Shown: positions 22,952 through 30,700 of the stretch, one piece after another
Numbering within the stretch: the stretch's first letter is position 1
Layout of the letters: each line of letters starts with the position of its first letter
From: Pseudodesulfovibrio sp.
GTDB taxonomy: Bacteria; Desulfobacterota; Desulfovibrionia; Desulfovibrionales; Desulfovibrionaceae
Length of the DNA: 35,802 nt
NCBI GenBank assembly: GCA_022712815.1
Contig: JAFLJW010000404.1
Span: 1-35,802, forward strand
Direction: 5' to 3'
The notes under the pieces: model-generated
Database searches by the model: none
What the model was told of the DNA's origin: nothing
What the model saw: only the letters and a program-made list of their open reading frames with translations
Made by a program: the position numbers and the translations under genes

Positions 22952-23707
22952 CTATTGGTCTACTTTGTTGATTTTTTCCAGAATCCACAGCGCATTCGAG
23001 GTTGTATCGTCGCGGGAAAACTCCCATACGGTACGGACGTGAACCGGCTGTTCCCCGGAGTCACCCCTACGAATCTGCGCATCATAGAAAACCGTGGTAG
23101 AGGTTCGCCCACCTTCGGTTTTCATATCCATAAGCCGGATGTTAAGCAGTACAGTCTCAGTATTTCCCTGCACCAAATTACGCTGGCCCTCGGCCACTGC
23201 ATCGGCATAGACTTCATCAGAAATGAATCCTCTGATGTCTTGCAATTCACGGGAATCACGAGCCTGCTGAAAACGTGTGAAAAAGAGCCTGGCTCCCTCC
23301 AGAAATTCAGCTTCGTCAAAACCGCCAACCGGAACAACAGAAGGCCGGACAATCACCGGCTTACCAGTGTCCGAGCTCAAAACGCTCCAGGCCTGACGAG
23401 CCGCCTCGTGCTTGTCCACGGGGCTTTCCGGGGAACGCCCATTCTGTGTGTCACTGTCTTTATGCCGATTGTCCTGGCGCGGTTTGTCTCCGCCACCGGA
23501 ACGACGTCGGAACGACCGGACAAGGAAATAGGCAATGCATCCGAGAAGCAAAATGTTTAGCACACCACCACTGCGACTGTCTGGTGCTTCCTGACTCGCC
23601 AGAGCTGGTAATGCATGGAGCATGAAGAACGCCAGTGATGCAATAAGCAAAGCACACTTACGATCAAGACAACTACCCATAATTTTTATGATAAATGATA
23701 TTTTCAT
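22952..23707 (-). CDS. Tim44-like domain protein, exported or membrane-anchored
   Basis: About 251 residues: an N-terminal signal-like hydrophobic segment ending ALPALA, a second hydrophobic stretch (GVLNILLLGCIAYFLV), a basic Gly/Ser-rich linker and a C-terminal domain (about 130-251) starting FDEAEFLEGARLFFTRFQQA with the Tim44/MRPL45 pattern. Bacterial Tim44-domain proteins are poorly understood and have been linked to membrane or lipid interactions. No start has a good ribosome-binding site; the ATG at 23705-23707 (MKISF) is chosen, with an ATG 27 bp downstream or a TTG 24 bp upstream as alternatives. It lies between a receiver gene and the methyltransferase gene, 33-35 bp from each, probably in one operon. 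Confidence 0.72.
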   Translation of the reverse strand: MKISFIIKIMGSCLDRKCALLIASLAFFMLHALPALASQEAPDSRSGGVLNILLLGCIAYFLVRSFRRRSGGGDKPRQDNRHKDSDTQNGRSPESPVDKHEAARQAWSVLSSDTGKPVIVRPSVVPVGGFDEAEFLEGARLFFTRFQQARDSRELQDIRGFISDEVYADAVAEGQRNLVQGNTETVLLNIRLMDMKTEGGRTSTTVFYDAQIRRGDSGEQPVHVRTVWEFSRDDTTSNALWILEKINKVDQ

Positions 23708-23742
23708 ACGTGTTTGGTAAGACCGGATCAACGCATAACGGA

Positions 23743-24141
23743 TCAGTCTATGAGAGCGAGATCGCGCAAAATGGCATGAAGGCTTTCCACCTCAATGGGC
23801 TTGGGAAGGTATGCCGCAGCTCCGCCTTTATAATAGGCTTTGACCACTGTCTTGGGGTCATTGAGAGCTGTGACCATAATTACCTTGACCTCATCTGACG
23901 GCATGACTTCAAACTCCTGCTCAATACCGCGAATCTCCTTGAGGGCCTGATGTCCATCTTTATTGGGCATCATGATATCCATGCAAACCAGATCGTAGGG
24001 AAGTCCATCATCAAGAGCCTTCCTGAACGTATCAACACATTCGACTCCATCGGATGCAGTATCACATTCACCATGATCAGCCAAAAGAGCAGTCAATAAC
24101 TTGCGGCTGGTAAATTCATCTTCAACGATCAGGATACGCAT
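23743..24141 (-). CDS. Single-domain response regulator (CheY-like)
   Basis: The 132-residue product is only a receiver domain, with the acidic pair in VEDEF (7-9), phospho-acceptor Asp in CMDIMMP, Thr in MVTA and Lys in LPKPIE. It has no output domain, so it must act by protein contact or in a phosphorelay. The start MRILIVEDEF has GGGAGG at normal spacing; the longer in-frame reading frame lacks support. No histidine kinase is adjacent. It is the first gene of the leftward receiver-Tim44-methyltransferase-YcaO set. Confidence 0.85.
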   Translation of the reverse strand: MRILIVEDEFTSRKLLTALLADHGECDTASDGVECVDTFRKALDDGLPYDLVCMDIMMPNKDGHQALKEIRGIEQEFEVMPSDEVKVIMVTALNDPKTVVKAYYKGGAAAYLPKPIEVESLHAILRDLALID

Positions 24142-24201
24142 GATTCCTCCCAGAATAATCTGGAGCCCTCCTACACTATTCACAGAAGAAGCTCAATGCG
24201 T

Positions 24202-24230
24202 AGCATAGTCCCTATATGACCTGAACACAA
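24202..24230 (-). promoter_or_regulatory. Possible promoter of the receiver-Tim44-methyltransferase-YcaO operon
   Basis: On the minus strand TTGTGT (24225-24230), a 17-bp spacer and TATGCT (24202-24207) form a moderate sigma-70 promoter, giving a leader of about 55 bases. Near the start codon CTCCAGA and TCTGGGAG can pair and might mask the GGGAGG ribosome-binding site. Confidence 0.4.
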
Positions 24231-24253
24231 GCGGATGAAACTGGTCTCAACAC

Positions 24254-24300
24254 CCTTTTCCAAACAGCTTGCCAGTACGCTGTTTGCTACGTAGGAAAGG
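24254..24300. other. Nested inverted repeats in the divergent 24142-24341 region
   Basis: An inner AAACAGC (24262-24268)/GCTGTTT (24279-24285) hairpin is enclosed by CCTTTTCC (24254-24261) and GGAAAGG (24294-24300). It lies in the leader of the rightward SHOCT-like gene. It has no T tail, so it is not a standard terminator. Function unknown. Confidence 0.3.
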
Positions 24301-24341
24301 ACCACCGGTCACAATCAAGACCGATTCTGGAGGATAAAAAC

Positions 24342-24665
24342 ATGACAATATACGACCTGCCAACCTTCCTGTCCGGTTTCTTCGACTTCATGGACAGCCC
24401 GCAATGGCGTGCCTGGCCGTTCAATTCCGGGTATGGAGAGCACATACTTCCCGCCATTGCCCGCCTCGCCTTCGTGACAATCATCATGGGCGGTATCATC
24501 CTTTTCCTGCGCGTCATGTTCGGCCCAAACGGATACTTCAGGGACGAGGAAATGGACCGCGAAGCAGAAGAACAGACACAACGCGAAAAAGCCCAACTCG
24601 ATGAACTGCTTGCCAAAGGCGAAATCACTGAAAACGAACACACGATTCGAGTCAAACGCCTTTAA
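24342..24665 (+). CDS. Small membrane protein with SHOCT-like C-terminus
   Basis: The 107-residue protein has a polar N-terminus, one membrane helix (about 36-57: PAIARLAFVTIIMGGIILFL) and a charged C-terminal part whose last about 25 residues, EKAQLDELLAKGEITENEH, follow the SHOCT pattern (a short C-terminal motif found on many membrane proteins and thought to mediate oligomerisation). A strong GGAGG lies 8 bases before the ATG. It starts a rightward set and is followed 8 bp later by the HD-domain gene. Function unknown. Confidence 0.75.
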   Translation: MTIYDLPTFLSGFFDFMDSPQWRAWPFNSGYGEHILPAIARLAFVTIIMGGIILFLRVMFGPNGYFRDEEMDREAEEQTQREKAQLDELLAKGEITENEHTIRVKRL

Positions 24666-24673
24666 GGATCACG

Positions 24674-25456
24674 ATGCCCCTCTCCCACCATATTGAAGCG
24701 TTCACAACTTTTGCATCAAGCCACCTGACTGGTGATCCGGAGCACGATTATCATATCCAGTTGAAAATTGATCACTCCCTGCGAGTGCTCGACAACGCAC
24801 GCGCAATACTAGACGGGGAAAAGATCACAGGCCACGTTGCCACGCTGACACTGCTGGCCGCCCTTTATCACGACATCGGCCGTTTCCCCCAATATTCCAG
24901 ATACGGCACTTTCAAGGACATGGATTCGATAAACCACGGTCGACTCGGGGTCCTCACCCTGCGAGAGCTTAACCTCCCCGCCGGGCTATCCAGAAAAGAC
25001 CTGAGAGCTGTCCGCGCAACTGTCGCCCTGCACAACGTCAAGGAAATTCGTCCGACAACTCCCGCCCCGCTCGCGGGCATGGTCAATGTCGTTCGTGATG
25101 CGGACAAGCTCGATATCTACCCGATCGTACTCGACCACTTGGGTAAAAATTCCGATTCAAAACCAGTTGTCATCCACAGTCTTGAAGACAATCCGGAAGC
25201 GTATTCAGATGCAGTATTCGAGGCTGTCGTGTCACAAATAACATGTGATTACAGCCTGATGAGATACAGCAATGACTTCATCCTTCTCATCACGGGCTGG
25301 CTTTTCACTCTCAATTTCAAGACCTCAATCAGGTTATTCGCACAAAGTGGACTGGTTGAGGAGGCCTTCTCTATCTTACCCAAAGACGATAAAATAAAAA
25401 AACTTGAAGAAAAGATTTTTACATTTATGCGTTATAATAATCTCCCAGCCTCTTGA
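24674..25456 (+). CDS. HD-domain phosphohydrolase
   Basis: The 260-residue protein has the metal-binding set of the HD superfamily: His34 (IDHSLRV), His66-Asp67 (LYHDIGR) and Asp142 or Asp144 (RDADKLD). Such domains hydrolyse phosphate esters, often of nucleotides. The GYP loop and other marks of c-di-GMP-specific HD-GYP enzymes are absent, and no RelA/SpoT synthetase domain is present, so the substrate is open. It begins 8 bp after the SHOCT-like gene with AAGGATC upstream, in the same transcript. Confidence 0.8.
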   Translation: MPLSHHIEAFTTFASSHLTGDPEHDYHIQLKIDHSLRVLDNARAILDGEKITGHVATLTLLAALYHDIGRFPQYSRYGTFKDMDSINHGRLGVLTLRELNLPAGLSRKDLRAVRATVALHNVKEIRPTTPAPLAGMVNVVRDADKLDIYPIVLDHLGKNSDSKPVVIHSLEDNPEAYSDAVFEAVVSQITCDYSLMRYSNDFILLITGWLFTLNFKTSIRLFAQSGLVEEAFSILPKDDKIKKLEEKIFTFMRYNNLPAS

Positions 25457-25510
25457 TATAATTGATCCGAGACATTAGACACAAGTATCAAGGAAAACAA
25501 ATACAGAACC

Positions 25511-26623
25511 ATGGATCAAAAAAAAGACAGCAAAGCATACGGTGTTTACAAGAACATCGTCATTCTGACCAATATCGAGGTACACGCCAAGCGCGACCTT
25601 GCGACCATAAAGACGTTTGGCCCCACGAATGTAAAACAATTCACTATGGGTGTTGATGCCATTGACTACATGGCCGAGAATCATGTTGACCTGATTTTAT
25701 GCGATTCATCCTTAAATGATATGAGCGGTATAAAATTCGCCCAGATCGTTCGCAAGAATATGAGCGGCAGGCCGCTTCCCATCATCATGGTCACCTTGGA
25801 AAACAAGAAAGACCATGTTCTTGATTCCATTGCCGCAGGATGCATCGGATATATTCTAAGGCCATATTCCCTTGACACTTTCGAGAAATATCTCATCCTC
25901 GCCAATCAATTGGATTGCTACCCGGAAATCGAGGAAATGGAGCTTCAGGAAGCCAAAGACATGGTTGAACGTGGCGACTTTGACGATGCCATCGAGGCGT
26001 TTGAAGAACTCATCTCCTATCAGGACGAGGCGCAGAAATACTACGATATGGGCTGTCAGTTCATGGTTCAGAGTAAATTTGGAAAAGCCATTGTCTCGTA
26101 CAAGAAAGCAGTCAAGATCAATGATCTTTTCGCCGAGGCCTACAAAGGGCTGGCCGATGCCTACAAAGGCAAAAAGGATCTGGAAGCTTGCAAAAAATAT
26201 CTCAAAAAAGCCGCTGATGTACACGCTCAATTCGACCGTCTCGAAGAGACCAAGGCTTTGTTCATCGAAATTCTCAAATATGAAGCAGACACCCCGAATC
26301 CATTCAACTCCCTTGGAGTCACCCTTCGCAAGCAAGGGGATTATCCCGGTGCCATTCATGCCTACCGGCAGGCTCTGGAACTCACGCCAAATGATGAAAA
26401 CATCTACTTTAACATGGCCAAGGCATTGTATTTTATGGGCAAGCTGGACGAGGCCTCAAAGGAAGTCGATATGTCCTTGAAAATGAACCCTGAATTCAGG
26501 GAAGCAAACAAGCTGTACCAGCGAATCCACGGCAAGCCCTGGACTCCGGTCAGGGGCAGTATTGTCCACCCTCGCCCCATTGCCGAAGGCGCCAAGGAAT
26601 CTGTCAAGGATATTGATCCATAG
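25511..26623 (+). CDS. Response-regulator-like protein with degenerate receiver and TPR repeats
   Basis: The 370-residue protein joins a receiver-like N-terminal domain (about 15-135) to tetratricopeptide repeats (about 145-345). The phospho-acceptor position (LILCDSSLND) is kept, but the N-terminal acidic pair is missing (ILTNIEVHAKRD) and the conserved lysine is replaced by arginine (ILRPYS). Standard phosphorylation is therefore unlikely, and the domain may bind partners instead. The TPR part contains NPFNSLGVTLRKQGDYPGAIHAY and similar units. It lies 54 bp after the HD gene with only a weak, distant ribosome-binding site, and 19 bp before the hydroxylase gene. Confidence 0.82.
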   Translation: MDQKKDSKAYGVYKNIVILTNIEVHAKRDLATIKTFGPTNVKQFTMGVDAIDYMAENHVDLILCDSSLNDMSGIKFAQIVRKNMSGRPLPIIMVTLENKKDHVLDSIAAGCIGYILRPYSLDTFEKYLILANQLDCYPEIEEMELQEAKDMVERGDFDDAIEAFEELISYQDEAQKYYDMGCQFMVQSKFGKAIVSYKKAVKINDLFAEAYKGLADAYKGKKDLEACKKYLKKAADVHAQFDRLEETKALFIEILKYEADTPNPFNSLGVTLRKQGDYPGAIHAYRQALELTPNDENIYFNMAKALYFMGKLDEASKEVDMSLKMNPEFREANKLYQRIHGKPWTPVRGSIVHPRPIAEGAKESVKDIDP

Positions 26624-26642
26624 CCATTTTTCAGGAGCATAC

Positions 26643-27425
26643 ATGACTTCGGAAGCCACTATCCGCCTTGGCTCATTTGTTTTCATGCTCGTAGTCATGG
26701 GGGTGGCCGAAACCCTGTGGCCCCGCCGCACGCTTGATATTTCAAAGAGACACAGATGGTTTTCCAACATCTCGGTCTCCATTCTTTCCACCCTGCTGAT
26801 TCGTCTCTTTATCCCGGTCATTCCAACGGCCCTGGCACTCTATTGTCAGGAAAACAACCTTGGACTGTTCAATCTCATCCTGCTTCCCGGTTGGGTGACA
26901 ATCCCCCTTTGCGTCTTGCTCCTCGACATGATCATATACTGGCAACACGTTGCGTTTCATAAACAACGACTGCTGTGGCGCATTCACCGCATGCACCATG
27001 CCGATACCAATATCGATGCCAGCACCGGCATTCGCTTTCACCCCATTGAAATAGTGCTGTCCATGTTCATCAAGCTGACATTCATCTTCCTGCTCGGCCC
27101 GCCCGCCGTAGCCGTGATCATTTTTGAAATTCTTCTCAATAGCTGCGCACTCTTCAACCATGCCAATGTCCGCTTCCCCCTGGCCGTGGACTCCATCCTC
27201 AGGCTCCTTGTGGTCACACCTGATATGCACCGCGTTCACCATTCAACAGACATGCGCGAAGCAAACATGAACTACGGCTTCAATTTCCCGTGGTGGGACA
27301 GATTATTCGGTACATACAAGGCCCAGCCAGACCTGGGACATGGCAACATGATCATCGGGCTGAATATTTTCAGGGACACCGCTTTTGTACGTCTGCACAA
27401 GATGCTGACCATCCCCTTCTTGTAA
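26643..27425 (+). CDS. Sterol desaturase / fatty acid hydroxylase family membrane protein
   Basis: The 260-residue protein is an integral membrane di-iron oxygenase-type protein. Histidine clusters of the family are present: HVAFH (102-106), HRMHH (115-119), His133, FNH (173) and HRVHH (196-200). Hydrophobic segments lie at about 8-24, 44-66, 84-100 and 140-170. Family members hydroxylate or desaturate lipids with O2, which is curious in a presumed anaerobe; the substrate cannot be told. The start at 26643 has CAGGAG 6 bases upstream; a longer in-frame ORF beginning inside the previous gene is not supported. Directly after its stop comes a thioredoxin reductase remnant. Confidence 0.85.
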   Translation: MTSEATIRLGSFVFMLVVMGVAETLWPRRTLDISKRHRWFSNISVSILSTLLIRLFIPVIPTALALYCQENNLGLFNLILLPGWVTIPLCVLLLDMIIYWQHVAFHKQRLLWRIHRMHHADTNIDASTGIRFHPIEIVLSMFIKLTFIFLLGPPAVAVIIFEILLNSCALFNHANVRFPLAVDSILRLLVVTPDMHRVHHSTDMREANMNYGFNFPWWDRLFGTYKAQPDLGHGNMIIGLNIFRDTAFVRLHKMLTIPFL

Positions 27426-27426
27426 A

Positions 27427-27553
27427 AAGCCAGGACACTCATGCCGCTGGCGATATCTGCGGTCCGCCTCTGCAAATGGCGAAGGCTGTTGGCGAAGGGT
27501 GTGTCGCAGGCATTGAAGCCGCCACCTACGCGAAAAAATTGAAGTTGAACTAA
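27427..27553 (+). pseudogene. Thioredoxin-disulfide reductase C-terminal remnant
   Basis: About 42 codons ending at TAA (27551-27553) encode HAAGDICGPPLQMAKAVG, then EGCVAGIEAATYAKKLK, the FAD-contacting C-terminal end of TrxB (usually AAGDI....Q...A.g.G..AA..A..Y). The rest of the enzyme, including its CxxC and nucleotide-binding domains, is absent; homology ends near 27430 where the hydroxylase gene stops. It has no start signal of its own. A deletion or insertion that removed the body of trxB is the simplest explanation. The family match is by eye. Confidence 0.7.
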
Positions 27554-28179
27554 ATCCGGGGAATACCGCAGCAAACCTGCGCTTCAATAAATCTGGCTAT
27601 CCGTTTGCGAACGTCTTTTTCTCCCTTGTTGAACTCCAAAACAGCATAGCTCGTACCATCTTTCATGAAAGCATTTTTGACTATACACCCAACAGAATAT
27701 CCGTCTCCCTGGATGTCAAAGGGATGAAAAGTCAGCTGAACTTCACTTTCTCTATTTTCACTCAACGGGAAATTATCTTCGTTGAGAAAACGGATACGCG
27801 AACAGCTTGAGGACATATCCTCCACGACAGCTTGTGTGGCTCTGTCTCCCTCGACGACCACCGCCGGAAAGCGACAGGAACACCGAGGCTCGCTACGATC
27901 CTCTGCGTCATAACAAGTATCCGGCTTTGCCAACTCTATGAAAGAACGGGGAGCTTCGGCCGCATTCAAAACCCTGGTGGAAAACCCCATGAGCCGACCA
28001 TCGTAAGCATACTTGACGCAAGCGAATTGATCAGTCTTGAGCCGTTCCACAATAGGGGCTGTGATTGGAGAATAGACGATCAGCCGACCATCATCCTCCA
28101 CCTTGGCCACAACGCTCAGAAACCTGTCGCCAAAGGTCGAAAATTCGACCAAAATATTATCGCCAACAGATAGATCCAT
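27550..28179 (-). CDS. PilZ-domain protein with YcgR-like N-terminal domain
   Basis: The 209-residue protein has an N-terminal beta-barrel like the YcgR PilZN domain (LSVGDNILVEFS.., about 1-95) and a C-terminal PilZ domain. The first c-di-GMP motif is RxxxR (RCSCR); the second, normally [DN]xSxxG, reads DMSSSC, so the final Gly is Cys. In flagellated bacteria such proteins act as c-di-GMP-dependent brakes or regulators of motility; the flagellar operon in the same window fits, though it is 12 kb away. The start at 28177-28179 (MDLSVGDN) has GGGGA upstream. Its end overlaps the trxB remnant on the other strand by 4 bp. Confidence 0.82.
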   Translation of the reverse strand: MDLSVGDNILVEFSTFGDRFLSVVAKVEDDGRLIVYSPITAPIVERLKTDQFACVKYAYDGRLMGFSTRVLNAAEAPRSFIELAKPDTCYDAEDRSEPRCSCRFPAVVVEGDRATQAVVEDMSSSCSRIRFLNEDNFPLSENRESEVQLTFHPFDIQGDGYSVGCIVKNAFMKDGTSYAVLEFNKGEKDVRKRIARFIEAQVCCGIPRI

Positions 28180-28215
28180 ACGAGTTTTTCCCCAAGTTTG
28201 TATTGACAATACACC

Positions 28216-28536
28216 ATGGAAATTTTCACAGCTATTATATATACCACTTGTATGTTCAAAACACTCGGAATAATTGCCTGGTTCTGTTGTCTGCTCGTTC
28301 TGGGCTATCAGGGCGTATACTGGATACTGTATGCCTCATGGCCTTCTGTGACGCTCTTTGATGCTACACAAAAGCTTGGCATCGACCTTGTCTATCTTGT
28401 CCAGTCACTCTCACTTGAAATAGCTGCAAAAACGGCCTATATCTGCTTCACAACTGAACTTTCACTCTTTTTCTGGTGGACAGGCATTGCCTTGTTTGCC
28501 TTGGTATTCGTAAGTAAAGTCCTCTTGAAAAAGTGA
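28216..28536 (+). CDS. Hypothetical small membrane protein (106 aa)
   Basis: I do not recognise this ORF. The product has two hydrophobic segments (about 14-35 and 83-103) with a less hydrophobic middle, and ends in LLKK. An internal ATG at 28252 would shorten it by 12 residues and lies after an AT-rich stretch. Neither start has a good ribosome-binding site. It is divergent from the PilZ gene and 201 bp before the Rnf-linked cytochrome gene. It may be real but unexpressed or mis-started. Confidence 0.45.
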   Translation: MEIFTAIIYTTCMFKTLGIIAWFCCLLVLGYQGVYWILYASWPSVTLFDATQKLGIDLVYLVQSLSLEIAAKTAYICFTTELSLFFWWTGIALFALVFVSKVLLKK

Positions 28537-28737
28537 CTCTTTCGTTAAAGAAAGACGAGACGAGTCAAATCTGTTAGAAAATAATACTACACACGGCCCA
28601 ATTAAAGTACTCCACAGGTGCATTTATTTGACCGGCCAGCTGGCACTTGATGCCCAATCGATATAATATTGATATGGACTTACCCCTGTTTTTCCAGCTA
28701 CAAGGGCTTAATACGTCAAAATTCAGAGGATGATTCA
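28537..28737. other. Upstream region of the Rnf operon
   Basis: These 201 bp should hold the Rnf promoter. There is a small CTTTC-GTTAAA-GAAAG hairpin (28539-28554), a GCCAGCTGGC palindrome (28635-28644) and a TATAAT (28662-28667). TTGACC (28628-28633) is 28 bp from TATAAT, too far to pair with it. No promoter can be assigned with confidence. Confidence 0.35.
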
Positions 28738-29481
28738 TTGCAAAGACGATATATCCCTATCACCATACTGACCGGAATCCTGTTCATCGCAGCCCTCGTT
28801 GGCTATCTGGCCCCGGCTGGGTCTGATGGCCCACCAGTGCGTGTCCTCCTTGCCAACAAGGGTGGCAAGATCCTTTTTGCCCATGAAGCGCACGCCAAGC
28901 GAGAGAAAGAAAACTGTACATCATGCCATCATACGTCCGGGGATGAACAAACGCCTCCGGCCTGTTCCGACTGTCACGTAAAGAAATTCGATGAGATTTT
29001 CATTGCCAGTCACCAGGAGAACATTGACGAAAAACAATGTACATCCTGTCATCATCCGGGCGCGACTATCGAAAAATTCTCTCACGAGCGGCACCAAACT
29101 GAATATGCCGAGGATGATTGTCAGGCCTGCCATCACGACACGGACATAGAGCCTGAACCACAGGCGTGTTCCGATTGCCACGAAAAAGAAGACACCAAGG
29201 ATATTGTGAGCCTGAAAAAGGCAAACCATGCCAAATGCGGTGATTGCCACGAAGATCTGTATGACGAGGGCATCAAGGGATGCACCAATTGCCACACCCG
29301 CGACAAAAGCGTGGCAAAAGAGTCGGAGCCGCAACCCTGTTCAGACTGCCATTCCGAACCCGTGGATCAACTCGTGCCAACCACGATGAATGCGTTCCAC
29401 GGCCAGTGCATGTCCTGCCATGAAAAACAGGGCAAAGGACCGTTTAGTGACGATGCCTGCTACCAATGTCATATGAAATAG
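28738..29481 (+). CDS. Decahaem cytochrome c of the Rnf operon
   Basis: The 247-residue protein has an N-terminal hydrophobic segment (about 6-25), a signal peptide or anchor, followed by ten CxxCH haem-binding motifs (for example CTSCHH, CSDCHV, CQACHH, CGDCHE, CTNCHT, CYQCHM). It is a periplasmic multihaem cytochrome. Desulfovibrio Rnf operons are known to begin with such a gene, and the protein is thought to link Rnf to periplasmic cytochrome c3 or the membrane pool. The start is TTG at 28738-28740, with AGAGGA 7 bases upstream; the longer ATG-initiated frame would put a non-signal sequence in front. rnfC follows after 13 bp. Confidence 0.9.
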   Translation: MQRRYIPITILTGILFIAALVGYLAPAGSDGPPVRVLLANKGGKILFAHEAHAKREKENCTSCHHTSGDEQTPPACSDCHVKKFDEIFIASHQENIDEKQCTSCHHPGATIEKFSHERHQTEYAEDDCQACHHDTDIEPEPQACSDCHEKEDTKDIVSLKKANHAKCGDCHEDLYDEGIKGCTNCHTRDKSVAKESEPQPCSDCHSEPVDQLVPTTMNAFHGQCMSCHEKQGKGPFSDDACYQCHMK

Positions 29482-29494
29482 GGGACCGATAGAT

Positions 29495-30700
29495 ATGACC
29501 ACGTTCAGTTTCAGCCTGCACATCGGAGAAACCGGCCCCCTTGTAAAAGGGTCCGAACCAGACCGACTGCGCATCCCCATCCCATGCCATACTCCTATCC
29601 TCGCCGAAGGCGATCAGGTACTGGCCGGAACCAAAATAGCCATTGCCAACCATGACGGCAGCGGTGATATGCATGCTCCGCTGGCAGGAACCATCAAGGA
29701 TATCCTGCCCGAGTCCATGCTCATCAAAGTCAGCGGTAAAGACAGGGCCAAAGCGAAAAAACCACCGGCAGAAGACGGAGAAACCATCAGAGAATGGCTT
29801 CGTGATCTGGGTGTTTCTGTCAAGAATATTACGCGAAGCACAACCCTGATCATCAATGCGGTTCCGCCCGAACCGGGTATTTCCATCTATGAACCATTGC
29901 TGAGGGACTATCGCAAAACCCTGGAACTGGGACTGGAAACCGTTCAGCGCATTGTGGAATCCTCCAAGATATTCCTGGCAGCAGCCAAGGGCAACCGGGC
30001 TAATGCGTTTGCCAATTGCACAGTCCTGCATGTCACGCCCATCTATCCCAACGGCCTTGATGAAATAGTAGTCAAGACAGTCACCGGTCAGGAAATGCTA
30101 CCTGGCACCCTACCGGATGATACCACCATTCTTTCCGTCAAAGATCTGTATTTCATCGGACGTGTCATGGAAACTGGCCGCCCCATAACCGAAACCATCC
30201 TTACCATCGACAATCAGAACCACTTGATCCGCGTTGGAACGCCTGTGGGTTTTCTGGTCGCAGAGTCCGGTACCATGGTCCAACCAGGCGATAGAATAGT
30301 AATGGATGGCTTGATGCGCGGACTCACCGCCATCAATCTTGAGCAAGGGGTGGATAAGGACACAACCAGTCTCCAGCTTATCCGCGAAGACAAAGGGTTG
30401 AAACCCACTGACAATTTCTGTCTCGGTTGTGGAGAATGTGAACGCCATTGCCCGGCCCGCATCATGCCCGGCATGATCAGCCGCTGTGCCGAGTTCAAGC
30501 AATTCGAACGCGCCGAGAATTTTCATATCCACTCATGCATCGAGTGTGGCATCTGCGGATACTGGTGCAAAGCCCAGCGACCGCTCCTGCAATACATACG
30601 CCTTGCCAAATACGAACTCGCCCTTCTCAGGGAGACAAAAACTCCGTCACAACCACTGGTCGAATTCATTGAAACCGGACAGAACGGAGAGAAAGAATGA
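29495..30700 (+). CDS. rnfC: RnfC subunit, [4Fe-4S] protein lacking the usual NADH/FMN motif
   Basis: The 401-residue protein has two [4Fe-4S] motifs, Cys309/312/315/319 and Cys348/351/354/358 (CIECGICGYWCKAQRP), and the HAPLAGTI segment (60-67) typical of RnfC. The usual Gly-rich GxGGAxFPTxxK stretch that binds NADH/FMN is not visible; the matching region (about 100-115) reads REWLRDLGVSVKN. The usual ECEPY after LIINA reads PPEPG (124-128). The protein is also shorter than typical RnfC of about 435-450 residues. In other Rnf complexes RnfC exchanges electrons with NADH; here that site seems lost. Its end overlaps the rnfD start by 4 bp. Confidence 0.9.
   Translation: MTTFSFSLHIGETGPLVKGSEPDRLRIPIPCHTPILAEGDQVLAGTKIAIANHDGSGDMHAPLAGTIKDILPESMLIKVSGKDRAKAKKPPAEDGETIREWLRDLGVSVKNITRSTTLIINAVPPEPGISIYEPLLRDYRKTLELGLETVQRIVESSKIFLAAAKGNRANAFANCTVLHVTPIYPNGLDEIVVKTVTGQEMLPGTLPDDTTILSVKDLYFIGRVMETGRPITETILTIDNQNHLIRVGTPVGFLVAESGTMVQPGDRIVMDGLMRGLTAINLEQGVDKDTTSLQLIREDKGLKPTDNFCLGCGECERHCPARIMPGMISRCAEFKQFERAENFHIHSCIECGICGYWCKAQRPLLQYIRLAKYELALLRETKTPSQPLVEFIETGQNGEKE

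Noticed and set aside
27290-27553. 87-codon ORF as an independent small gene
   Set aside because: Its first half is an out-of-frame reading of the hydroxylase gene; only the last about 42 codons carry recognisable TrxB sequence, so it is listed as a remnant.
28641-28655. TGGCAC upstream of the Rnf operon, resembling a sigma-54 -24 element
   Set aside because: No GC occurs at the required 10-base spacing after GG; the nearest is at 8.
28628-28667. TTGACC and TATAAT as a sigma-70 promoter of the Rnf operon
   Set aside because: The two hexamers are 28 bp apart, outside the working range.
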